NCBI GenBank assembly: GCA_023135995.1
Contig: JAGLRY010000101.1
Span: 1 to 5,629, forward strand
Direction of reading: 5' to 3'
DNA from: Candidatus Aminicenantota bacterium
GTDB taxonomy: Bacteria; Acidobacteriota; Aminicenantia; Aminicenantales; Aminicenantaceae
Length of the DNA: 5,629 nucleotides
Below the pieces are notes generated by a model. That model did not search any database and had not been told where the DNA came from. It saw only the letters and a list, made by a program, of their open reading frames with translations. Below, in pieces: positions 1-5,629 of the stretch. A program made the translations under genes and the position numbers. Position 1 is the first letter of the stretch. Each line of letters opens with the position of its first letter.

Positions 1-85
1 CCAGGTTAGATGATAATCTATACTTTCATTTTATTCAATGGAATTTTCCTGCTCGAAAAGAGCTTCAGAATTTTGGTGCCCCGGG
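1..85. other. 3' flank of the yibQ gene, no gene seen
   Basis: These bases lie beyond the yibQ stop codon. The only hairpin noted is GCTC-TTTTC-GAGC (minus strand), a 4-bp stem without a following T-run, so it is not a convincing intrinsic terminator. A plus-strand ATG at position 10 opens a frame of about 50 codons that runs into yibQ antisense and has no recognisable protein character. Confidence 0.4.
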
Positions 86-1303
86 TTATGGAGTTCGGAC
101 GATCTGTGAAGCGAGAACAGGCTGAAGGCCGTATTCGTCCACGAGGTGAAAACTCTCTTTGAGGACTTTCAAAGTCTCTTTTGTCGGGTGACAGATGCCG
201 AGTGCAAACCCGTTTTTTTGAGCCCGACGGAAAAGTTCGATGAGTTGGCCCTTGATATAGCTTTCGTTAAGTTCTCCGTCCAGGAAGATATGCCGGTATG
301 CGGACGGGATATTCAGACTTTGGGCGATAGTGTAGGCGACAGAATTGCTGGTCGTTCGGCTGTCGATAAAGAAGAGATCTCTGTCTTTGAGACGTTTCAG
401 AATGATGTTCATCATCTGTGAATCGGCTGTGATCTTGGAGCCCATGTGGTTGTTGACGCCGCGAATATAGGGCACCTGATCGAGGTTTTTTTCGACGATT
501 GCGATGACCTCCTCTTCGCTCATTTCAGCGGTGATCATGCCTTTGCTGTGGTTTCCCTCGTTGTTGATAGCTTCCAGAGGAAGGTGGAGGATGACTTCAA
601 GGTCGTGTTGTCTGGATATGGTGGCGATTTCTGATGCTAAGGGGCTGTAGGGGATAATGGCTACAGTGAGAGGCAGCCCCATAGAACACAATTCATTGAT
701 GGCTTCCAGGCTGTATCCCATATCGTCGACGATGAGTGCGACCTTGTTGGCGGCCGGTCGTGAGGGAGGTTTTCTGGCGATTTTGACCCCTTCTTTCTCA
801 CACGAAAAAAGCACAGTGAGCTTGTGCTCCTTCATATCTTGGGCTTGCCAGAGATAGTACTTCTTCTCATCGGTCTGTTGCTCCTCTTTTTCTATGACCT
901 GGAAATCATGCACACGAAAAGTGTCGATAAACGAGGACTCCAGCTGACTGTATTTTTTGATGGGGAGGTCAACCAACAAATGATAAACACCCTCTCCATC
1001 CGTGTACTGATTGACGGATTCATCGGGGATACCCGTGTCTGAGACGGTCTTCAGCAGTGCCTGATAAATATCTGCTTTGTCTTCAGCCTTTTCCACTCCT
1101 TCAACTTTTTTTAATTTTTCCGCTTTTGCCACCACTCTCTTTTCTCTTTTCAAGGCTGAAAAAACATAGGAATCTTCGCCCCTTTTCCACTTGATATAGT
1201 CCAAGCCCAAAGTTGATAGAAGGGCCAGGCATATCAGGAAGATGGGAATGCTGTGTGAAAGTTTTTCGGAGGTGTCTTTTTTATAAGATCTGGAGGTCCT
1301 CAT
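86..1303 (-). CDS. yibQ: Divergent polysaccharide deacetylase family protein (YibQ-like), membrane-anchored
   Basis: The 405-residue protein starts with a short basic segment and a single hydrophobic helix (about 19-36), so it is probably anchored in the inner membrane with its bulk in the periplasm. A Lys/Glu-rich linker (about 51-78) and a small alpha/beta region (about 80-175) precede the catalytic-type domain (about 187-400). That domain carries the marks of the divergent polysaccharide deacetylase family (PF04748): VDDMGY with Asp193-Asp194, HLPLE with His240, GVNNHMGS with His286, FIDSRT with Asp314 and a late CHP with His372. These are the positions where NodB-fold deacetylases place catalytic and metal-binding Asp/His residues, so activity looks retained. 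The substrate is unknown; peptidoglycan or another envelope glycan is likely from the envC/ctpA context. The ATG follows the S41 gene's stop by only 6 bp, in the same frame, with no clear Shine-Dalgarno sequence, which suggests translational coupling. An in-frame stop (the ctpA TGA) lies two codons upstream, so this is the earliest possible start. Family assignment is secure; biochemical role is inferred. Confidence 0.9.
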   Translation of the reverse strand: MRTSRSYKKDTSEKLSHSIPIFLICLALLSTLGLDYIKWKRGEDSYVFSALKREKRVVAKAEKLKKVEGVEKAEDKADIYQALLKTVSDTGIPDESVNQYTDGEGVYHLLVDLPIKKYSQLESSFIDTFRVHDFQVIEKEEQQTDEKKYYLWQAQDMKEHKLTVLFSCEKEGVKIARKPPSRPAANKVALIVDDMGYSLEAINELCSMGLPLTVAIIPYSPLASEIATISRQHDLEVILHLPLEAINNEGNHSKGMITAEMSEEEVIAIVEKNLDQVPYIRGVNNHMGSKITADSQMMNIILKRLKDRDLFFIDSRTTSNSVAYTIAQSLNIPSAYRHIFLDGELNESYIKGQLIELFRRAQKNGFALGICHPTKETLKVLKESFHLVDEYGLQPVLASQIVRTP

Positions 1304-1309
1304 GAACGA

Positions 1310-2449
1310 TCAATTGGCGAGAAGTTTTTGGGTTGCTTTGAGATAGGCGCTTGAGGTCATGTCTTCAACATCAATTTTGATATCTGGCTCTATTCCCTTT
1401 TCCCAAAAATCTTTGTCCTTTTTCAAGTGAAAGATAGCGGATGTCAGTAGGAGGCCGCTCCCATCGTCCAGGGGTGTAAAGTGTTGTCTTGAAACAAGAC
1501 CCGGAGTTTGGAAACCGATGACCTTGACTTTTTTGAATGCTTTAAGCACTGCAGCCACGGCTTCTGCAGGGCCGATCGTGGCTTGATTTGTCCAAACGAT
1601 CAACGGCAGCCCCGCCAATTCTGCTGTTGCATGGAGCGTCAGCGTTTCTCTGATCCCCTGGCCATTTTCGAAATACCCGGATTCTTTGTCCTCCACAAAG
1701 ATGTCGAGCAATCCTTGAGCTTCTTCGATGTCTCCTTCCGAACAATCCCTCAGGTCCAAAACGAGAGGTTTTTTCTTCGTCTTCAGCTCGGGAAGTAATT
1801 TTTCTTTCAGCATGTTCACACAAGGCGGATAGAGCCGCCGGATCTTCAAAATGCCACTGGTGCCCTTTGTGGCTGTGTAAGAATATGTCTCTACGGGGAT
1901 CCTTTCCCTTTCCAGGCTGACAATTTCGGATCCGGATCCCCTCAGGATTTTGAGCTTTACGGGATCGACTGATTTGTCCTTCAGGAGAAGATTCGCCTCG
2001 ATCATGCTCATCGAAAGTGTGGAACGGCCATTCATAATACTGACCGATTCTCCGAGCCTCAGACCTGCCTTTTCGGCAGGCGAGTTCTCTTTTACACTGA
2101 TTACAACGGGAAAGCTACCGTACGTTTTGTAAAATGTGATTCCCGGCTCTTTAAGGTCGGTGTCTCTGCGCTGTTTATACTTGAGGGCAGTATTTTTGTC
2201 TAGATAGCTTGAGAGAATATCCAAAGAATCAACCAGTCCACGGAAAGCGCCGTCCATGGTTTTCGAAGGATTGGGCTCTTCCACGTATTCGTCCCTGATG
2301 AGGTAGGCCACGCTTCCTACGAGCCTAAACTGGTCATCAGAAGAATTCTTCCGTGACAATCCAGGAAGAAAATTCTTTTCGAGAAGAACAAAGAGGAGGA
2401 GTGTGAGAAGAGTGGGGATGAGTATGAATCTTATTCTTCCGATAGCCAT
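1310..2449 (-). CDS. ctpA: S41-family carboxyl-terminal protease homologue (CtpA-like), predicted catalytically inactive
   Basis: The 379-residue protein has an N-terminal hydrophobic helix (about 7-23) with no obvious cleavage site, so it is probably membrane-anchored facing the periplasm. A helical region follows (about 40-95; GSVAYLIRDEYVEE and SLDILSSYLD match the family's EDYV and LDPHSSYL motifs). Next come a PDZ domain (about 103-180; SPAEKAGLRLGE) and the S41 core (about 185-360; LVLDLR at 229-234, GIEPDIKI at 352-359). Family members cleave envelope proteins with a Ser/Lys dyad. Here the segment aligned to the nucleophile motif (NRGSASASEI in active members) is NQATIGPAEA, placing Gly293 at the Ser. 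The segment aligned to GERTFGKGSVQ is GFQTPGLVSRQ, placing Leu318 at the Lys. The supporting Gln322 remains, and the 25- and 29-residue spacings are canonical. The NPGG motif after DLR is also altered (residues 236-239, CSEG). The reading frame is intact, so this looks like a maintained pseudoprotease, perhaps a PDZ scaffold. No clear Shine-Dalgarno precedes the ATG, and an in-frame TAG three codons upstream limits earlier starts. Family membership is secure; loss of activity is a strong prediction. Confidence 0.88.
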   Translation of the reverse strand: MAIGRIRFILIPTLLTLLLFVLLEKNFLPGLSRKNSSDDQFRLVGSVAYLIRDEYVEEPNPSKTMDGAFRGLVDSLDILSSYLDKNTALKYKQRRDTDLKEPGITFYKTYGSFPVVISVKENSPAEKAGLRLGESVSIMNGRSTLSMSMIEANLLLKDKSVDPVKLKILRGSGSEIVSLERERIPVETYSYTATKGTSGILKIRRLYPPCVNMLKEKLLPELKTKKKPLVLDLRDCSEGDIEEAQGLLDIFVEDKESGYFENGQGIRETLTLHATAELAGLPLIVWTNQATIGPAEAVAAVLKAFKKVKVIGFQTPGLVSRQHFTPLDDGSGLLLTSAIFHLKKDKDFWEKGIEPDIKIDVEDMTSSAYLKATQKLLAN

Positions 2450-2458
2450 TTTAATAAA

Positions 2459-2470
2459 CTACGATCGTAG
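2459..2470. repeat. Perfect 12-bp palindrome in the envC-ctpA gap
   Basis: CTACGATCGTAG is perfectly self-complementary and lies in the 27-bp gap, 9 bp before the ctpA start codon. As RNA it could form only a 4-bp stem with a 4-nt loop, so a DNA-binding site or chance is more likely than a terminator. It contains the in-frame TAG that blocks any earlier ctpA start. Confidence 0.5.
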
Positions 2471-2476
2471 ATTGTA

Positions 2477-3640
2477 TCATCTTCGTTTTAACCATTGCAA
2501 GGGATTAAGGGGTTTTGTCTTGTAACGTATTTCAAAATAAAGGGTTGTGCCCTTGAGAGAGCTGTAATCTCCCACCAGAGCTATGGTCTGATCGGCTTGG
2601 ACGGGATCTCCCTTTTTTACGAGAAAATCGGAGCAATGCCCGTAGAGTGTGTAGTAACTCATCCCGTGATCGATGATGATCAAGTTTCCGTAGCCCTGGA
2701 AGTGGTCTGTGTATGCCACTGTTCCCGGATGAATGCACTTGACGAACATGTTTTTTTTAGGGGAGATTTCGACTCCATTGTTCATGGTGGTGGTGTTGAA
2801 ACGCTGGTGTCTCTGGAGACCGAAGCGCGTCACGATCCTCCCTGTTATCGGCCATGGAAGAGCTCCTTTTTTCTCATAGAGAGGGATAAGGGTGATCGTG
2901 GGAAGTATTTTGCTGTTCAAGATCTTTTTCATCAAGTTCTGGAGCTGTTTGGCTCGGTCTTGCAACTCGTCCATTGTTTTCAAATGGGTTGTCTTGTTCT
3001 GTTCGATCTGCCGGATCAGGTCTCTGTTCTTTTTTTCTTCGGCCTCGAGATCCTGTTTTTTTTGTTGGGCGCCCTGGATGAATTTCGAGATCTCCTGCTT
3101 TTTTTCCTCGAGTTTTTTCTCTGCGGCATGGAGTTCATTCAGGGTCTGGAGATAATCCGCCACAATTTGATCTTGGTGCTGGGCCAAGAGAACCAAGTGT
3201 TTGTTTCCTTGGAGAAGACTGCCCAAATCGTCGGCTTCAATGATAAAATCGATAAAATCTATCCTCCCATATTTGTAGAGGGTGGTCAGAATTTTTCCTA
3301 TCGATTCTTTTTCTTTCTCCAGCTTTGCTTTCAGCTCGGGGATCTTTCTATTCAGCGCTGACAGCTCTGTGTTGGCCTTTTTCATCTGAATGTCGTAGAG
3401 AGAAATCTCTTTTTTGATCAACCTTTTGTTGAAGCCGATTTTGTCCAGTTGAGTGAGGATCGATGTCTTTTTCCTCTCATCTCTTTTGATCCACGTTTTA
3501 AGATCATCGATCTGTGCGGCAATCTCCTGCAGGCGCTTCTCATAGTCTGATACGTCCTCTTGGCCAAGTGTGGGGGGAGAAGGAAAGAGGATCAAAAGGA
3601 TAAAAATAGTCGGGACAACTCGCAGAATGTATCTAACCAT
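2477..3640 (-). CDS. envC: Murein hydrolase activator EnvC-like protein (coiled coil plus degenerate LytM/M23 domain)
   Basis: The 387-residue protein begins with a signal peptide (basic start, hydrophobic core about 8-20, likely cleavage near residue 26, after TLG), so it is exported. Two long coiled-coil stretches (about 30-118 and 155-245) flank the family's middle motif (LYKYGRIDFIDFIIEADDLG, 121-140). A C-terminal M23/LytM domain (about 260-385) follows. EnvC proteins do not cut peptidoglycan themselves; they activate periplasmic N-acetylmuramoyl-L-alanine amidases under control of FtsEX during cell separation. The sequence fits this: the zinc-binding HxGxD motif reads NNGVE (Asn287, Glu291) and HLHFE reads TLYFE (Thr366, Tyr368). 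The fold motifs GYGNLIIIDHG (316-326), YGH (333-335) and the C-terminal NPLQWL remain. The LYFE form is also typical of E. coli EnvC, and length is similar to that family. The gene is the first of a three-gene run with ctpA and yibQ. An in-frame TGA immediately upstream (one codon before the ATG) fixes the start, and there is no good Shine-Dalgarno. No amidase, ftsE or ftsX lies in the window, so the partner is inferred. Confidence 0.92.
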   Translation of the reverse strand: MVRYILRVVPTIFILLILFPSPPTLGQEDVSDYEKRLQEIAAQIDDLKTWIKRDERKKTSILTQLDKIGFNKRLIKKEISLYDIQMKKANTELSALNRKIPELKAKLEKEKESIGKILTTLYKYGRIDFIDFIIEADDLGSLLQGNKHLVLLAQHQDQIVADYLQTLNELHAAEKKLEEKKQEISKFIQGAQQKKQDLEAEEKKNRDLIRQIEQNKTTHLKTMDELQDRAKQLQNLMKKILNSKILPTITLIPLYEKKGALPWPITGRIVTRFGLQRHQRFNTTTMNNGVEISPKKNMFVKCIHPGTVAYTDHFQGYGNLIIIDHGMSYYTLYGHCSDFLVKKGDPVQADQTIALVGDYSSLKGTTLYFEIRYKTKPLNPLQWLKRR

Positions 3641-3685
3641 AGATCAGCAACACACAATCAATATTCTTCACACCCATAATACCAC

Positions 3686-3714
3686 AGTATTCATTGAGTC
3701 ACATGAATGGTCAA
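3686..3714 (-). promoter_or_regulatory. Candidate sigma-70-type promoter upstream of envC
   Basis: On the minus strand TTGACC (3714-3709, five of six matches to the TTGACA -35 box) is followed after exactly 17 nt by AATACT (3691-3686, four of six matches to TATAAT). Transcription would begin near 3679, giving a leader of about 40 nt before the envC ATG. A 6-bp dyad, ATTCAT/ATGAAT (3689-3708), sits almost entirely in the spacer and could be an operator. This is the only gap of useful length in the window, which favours a promoter here, but the -10 box is weak and the match may be chance. No convincing terminator for the upstream genes is visible, so read-through from them may also supply envC. 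Confidence 0.35.
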
Positions 3715-3720
3715 AAAATT

Positions 3721-4665
3721 TCATTTTCTGAAGATATAGATAATTCCTCCGACAATCCCCACGATCAGCATGAATGCCAGGTCGATCCAGGAAAAGGAGA
3801 TGGCCGCCGCTGATGAGATTCCGTAATACCTGAATATCTCCAAGTAAGCGCCTTCCCTCAATCCCAGTCCGTTGATGGTGATCGGAATGAGCAGAATGAG
3901 GTGCACGATGGGAATGAAGATAAAATAATCCATGAGTGCGATTTCCAGATGTAGCGCCTGTCCTATCAAATAATAGTGAAAAATAACGTTGATCTGGAGG
4001 AGTGTAGCCCAGAAAAAAGCTTTGCCGAGGGCGCCTTTTCTCTTCCTGTAGAAGAGGATTGTCTCTCTGAATCGGAGTATCTTTTGTTGAGTTGCGATCA
4101 AGGGGCTCTTTTCTGGAAGTATTCCAAGAATGATGCCTGCAACAGGGGTGAGAAAAAGAACGAGCAAGCTCAATCCGAAGAAGCCCAAGATCAATGACAC
4201 CCAGATCACAGGGAATTGCTGGGCCATATCCAGACGTATGAGGGACACACAAAAGGCGAAGAGAAAGAGGACGATGACACCGGACAGGCGTTCGACAAGG
4301 ACGATAGCCGAAGATTTTATGAGAGACTTTGAATAACGGGAACCATCCCAGATGCGGACGACATCACCGCCGATCCGTGTAGGAAGGAAGAGGTTGAAGA
4401 ATGATCCAACCAGATAGGATTTTGCCAGAAAACCAATGGGCACCCAGTCATCTTGAGCCTTGATGAGGATTTGCCAGCGTATGGCACTGATCACAAGCCC
4501 AAGAGCATGGAGGGAAAAGGATATCCCCAACAGAAGGTGATCTGCCTCTTTGAGCGTGGTGAATATATCTCTGAGGGAGGTCTGGGAGATCAGGATAAAA
4601 GCCAGGACGGAGGCGCTGAAAACAAATTTGAGCGTGAAGACAAAGATGTCTTTTTTTTTCGGCAT
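3721..4665 (-). CDS. Lysylphosphatidylglycerol synthase transmembrane/YbhN (UPF0104)-family membrane protein
   Basis: The 314-residue protein is strongly hydrophobic, with about eight membrane segments (roughly 10-27, 44-63, 79-95, 117-141, 152-181, 214-234, 243-264 and 286-311). It carries the signatures of the PF03706 family: SFFNLFLPTRIGGDVVRIW (88-106), where the PxRxGGDxxR core is highly conserved, VLVERLSG (122-129), and near the C-terminus INGLGLREGAY (264-274). In MprF this membrane domain flips aminoacylated phosphatidylglycerol. This protein has only the membrane part and no cytoplasmic aminoacyl-transfer domain, so it is not a complete MprF. Stand-alone members occur widely in bacteria and archaea and are mostly uncharacterised; a role in lipid or glycolipid transport is a family-level inference. 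It begins 22 bp after the symporter stop and has an AGGT-type ribosome binding site, so the two are probably co-transcribed. The tail ends 80 bp before envC. Family assignment is confident; substrate is unknown. Confidence 0.88.
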   Translation of the reverse strand: MPKKKDIFVFTLKFVFSASVLAFILISQTSLRDIFTTLKEADHLLLGISFSLHALGLVISAIRWQILIKAQDDWVPIGFLAKSYLVGSFFNLFLPTRIGGDVVRIWDGSRYSKSLIKSSAIVLVERLSGVIVLFLFAFCVSLIRLDMAQQFPVIWVSLILGFFGLSLLVLFLTPVAGIILGILPEKSPLIATQQKILRFRETILFYRKRKGALGKAFFWATLLQINVIFHYYLIGQALHLEIALMDYFIFIPIVHLILLIPITINGLGLREGAYLEIFRYYGISSAAAISFSWIDLAFMLIVGIVGGIIYIFRK

Positions 4666-4670
4666 TCAAA

Positions 4671-4676
4671 CTACCT
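4671..4676 (-). promoter_or_regulatory. Ribosome binding site of the YbhN-like gene
   Basis: The minus strand reads GCAGGTAGTTTGA before the ATG at 4665. AGG lies 8 nt from the start codon, a normal Shine-Dalgarno position, and supports this ATG. It is the only internal gene in the window with a visible site of this kind. Confidence 0.5.
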
Positions 4677-4687
4677 GCGATCTATAA

Positions 4688-5629
4688 TTATTTCTTTTTG
4701 AAAAAATAATCCCTCGTGACTTTTCCAAGAAACCCGCTCAACAGGATCAGAGACACCAGGTTGGGAAAGGCCATGAAGGCATTGGCGGTGTCTCCGATGA
4801 GCCAGACGATATTGAGATGAACACCCTGCAGGATCGAGCCGACGAACAGCAAGCCGAGAAAGACAGCTCTATAGGAATAGACGACTCCCTCACCGAAGAT
4901 ATACTCCAGGCATTTCTCACCATAATAACACCATCCCAGGAGCGTCGAATATCCGAAGAGGAAGGAACTGAGGGCGATGATATAACCCCCGTTTGGGATC
5001 ACCGAACCGAAGGCGGCAGCAGTCAGTGCAGTAGAAGTGAGCCCATCTGTGGCACCGAAGGCAGCGGTTTTGAGGTACATCCCCGTGATGACGATTGACA
5101 GAGTGGTCAGTGTGTTCACGCACAAGGTGTCGATAAATGTTCCCGTCATTGCGATCAGTCCGTTTTTGGAGGGGTCGGAGGATTTAGAGGCGGATTGGGC
5201 GATCCCCGCAGACCCCAATCCCGACTCGTTGGAAAGCAGGCCGCGACGCACGCCGATCTGGATCACCTGCTTCATTGACGTTCCCACCATGGCTCCACCC
5301 ATGGCTTTTATGGAAAAGGCAGATTTAAAGATAACGGCAAAAGCAGCGGGTAAATTCGCTATGTTAGCGAGAATGACAACGATGGCTCCGCAAAAGTAGA
5401 GGATGATCATAGTCGGAACCAGGCGCTCGGATACGCCGCCAATTCTCTTGATGCCGCCCAGGATGACAGCGCCGACCATGGTCGTGATAACCAAACCTGT
5501 CAGCCAGAAGGGGACGCCGAACTGGTCGTTGAAAATAAGAGCCATGGAATTGGATTGAGCCATGTTGCCCGTGCCGAACAGACATGCGAAGGCGCCGCAG
5601 ATGGCAAAAAACATGCCCATGAATTTGGC
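4688..5629 (-). CDS. Alanine/glycine:cation symporter (AGCS family), 3' part; 5' end outside window
   Basis: This frame stays open to the right edge of the window, and the three codons before the first visible Met (AKF) continue the family pattern, so that Met is internal and the gene is truncated by the window rather than damaged. About 313 residues are visible; AGCS proteins (AgcS/AlsT/DagA) are usually about 450-540 residues, so the N-terminal part is missing. Diagnostic stretches, numbered from the first visible residue, are CLFGTGNMAQSNSMA (16-30), with Asn22, Gln25 and Asn27 in a conserved substrate/ion-site helix, GLLSNESGLGSAGIAQSAS (130-148), FIDTLCVNTLT (165-175) and GWCYYGEKCLEYIFG (232-246). 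Repeated hydrophobic segments show an integral inner-membrane transporter. The family imports alanine or glycine with Na+ or H+. The protein ends in a basic FFKKK tail, as expected for a cytoplasmic C-terminus. It lies upstream of the YbhN-like gene with a 22-bp gap. The exact amino acid and ion cannot be read from the sequence. Confidence 0.93.
   Translation of the reverse strand, partial: AKFMGMFFAICGAFACLFGTGNMAQSNSMALIFNDQFGVPFWLTGLVITTMVGAVILGGIKRIGGVSERLVPTMIILYFCGAIVVILANIANLPAAFAVIFKSAFSIKAMGGAMVGTSMKQVIQIGVRRGLLSNESGLGSAGIAQSASKSSDPSKNGLIAMTGTFIDTLCVNTLTTLSIVITGMYLKTAAFGATDGLTSTALTAAAFGSVIPNGGYIIALSSFLFGYSTLLGWCYYGEKCLEYIFGEGVVYSYRAVFLGLLFVGSILQGVHLNIVWLIGDTANAFMAFPNLVSLILLSGFLGKVTRDYFFKKK

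Noticed and set aside
10..162. Short plus-strand frame starting at an ATG at position 10
   Set aside because: About 50 codons, preceded directly by a stop, with no ribosome binding site or recognisable product, and half of it antisense to yibQ.
3242..3259. Tandem duplication of GATAAAATC within envC
   Set aside because: It is a perfect 9-bp doubling that encodes a repeated Asp-Phe-Ile in the family's normal middle motif, does not disturb the frame, and has only two copies.
2495..3361. Long plus-strand open frame of 288 codons antisense to envC
   Set aside because: It starts with TTG, is rich in Phe, Leu and Val as expected from reading Lys/Glu-rich coiled-coil codons backwards, has no recognisable domain, and lies wholly inside a gene with strong family signatures.
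2735..3470. Many homopolymer T runs, considered as frameshift or phase-variation tracts
   Set aside because: They are Lys-codon runs of the EnvC coiled coil on the other strand; the reading frame is intact from signal peptide to the C-terminal LytM motifs, giving no sign of slippage.
3689..3727. Possible transcription terminator after the YbhN-like gene
   Set aside because: There is a run of T on the minus strand, but the only preceding hairpin is a short A/T-only AAAAT/ATTTT stem, and the ATTCAT/ATGAAT dyad is not followed by T-rich sequence. Neither resembles a usable intrinsic terminator.
3668..4252. Minus-strand open frame of 194 codons overlapping the YbhN-like gene
   Set aside because: It is in another frame of a clear membrane-protein gene, with a His-, Arg- and Pro-rich composition unlike a real protein and no motif; most of its length is contained in the conserved gene.

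Overview
The window is a block of ordinary chromosomal housekeeping genes from a diderm (Gram-negative type) bacterium. Five genes, all on the minus strand, fill almost all of it. In transcription order (right to left) they are: the 3' part of an AGCS-family sodium/proton:alanine/glycine symporter (4688-5629, running off the right edge); a polytopic membrane protein of the lysylphosphatidylglycerol-synthase transmembrane/YbhN family (3721-4665); an EnvC-type murein hydrolase activator (2477-3640); an S41 carboxyl-terminal-processing-protease homologue (1310-2449); and a YibQ-type divergent polysaccharide deacetylase (86-1303). The diderm assignment rests on the envC-ctpA-yibQ order, which is a familiar cell-envelope cluster in Proteobacteria and related phyla. 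The genus cannot be named from this sequence; Desulfobacterota- or Synergistota-like lineages are possible, but that is a guess.

Layout. The symporter and the YbhN-like gene are 22 bp apart and the latter has a recognisable ribosome binding site. An 80-bp gap (3641-3720) follows, holding a candidate sigma-70-type promoter that would drive envC and the genes after it. envC and the S41 gene are separated by 27 bp, which include a perfect 12-bp palindrome. The S41 gene and yibQ are separated by 6 bp and lie in the same reading frame. Positions 1-85 are a short 3' flank with no gene and no convincing terminator. There are no RNA genes, mobile elements, CRISPR arrays or phage genes.

How the genes fit together. 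EnvC homologues activate cell-wall amidases at the division site, CtpA-type proteases act on envelope and cell-wall enzymes, and YibQ proteins resemble polysaccharide deacetylases, so the left three genes look like a cell-wall remodelling module.

The main unusual observation is that the S41 protein has lost both catalytic residues. The nucleophilic Ser is Gly293 and the general-base Lys is Leu318, at exactly the canonical 25-residue spacing, while the companion Gln (Gln322) and the PDZ domain remain. It is therefore predicted to be a pseudoprotease. Its neighbour EnvC also lacks zinc ligands in its LytM domain, as is normal for EnvC. Two consecutive envelope genes thus encode enzyme folds that appear to serve as regulators or scaffolds rather than catalysts. 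No entirely new system is evident.
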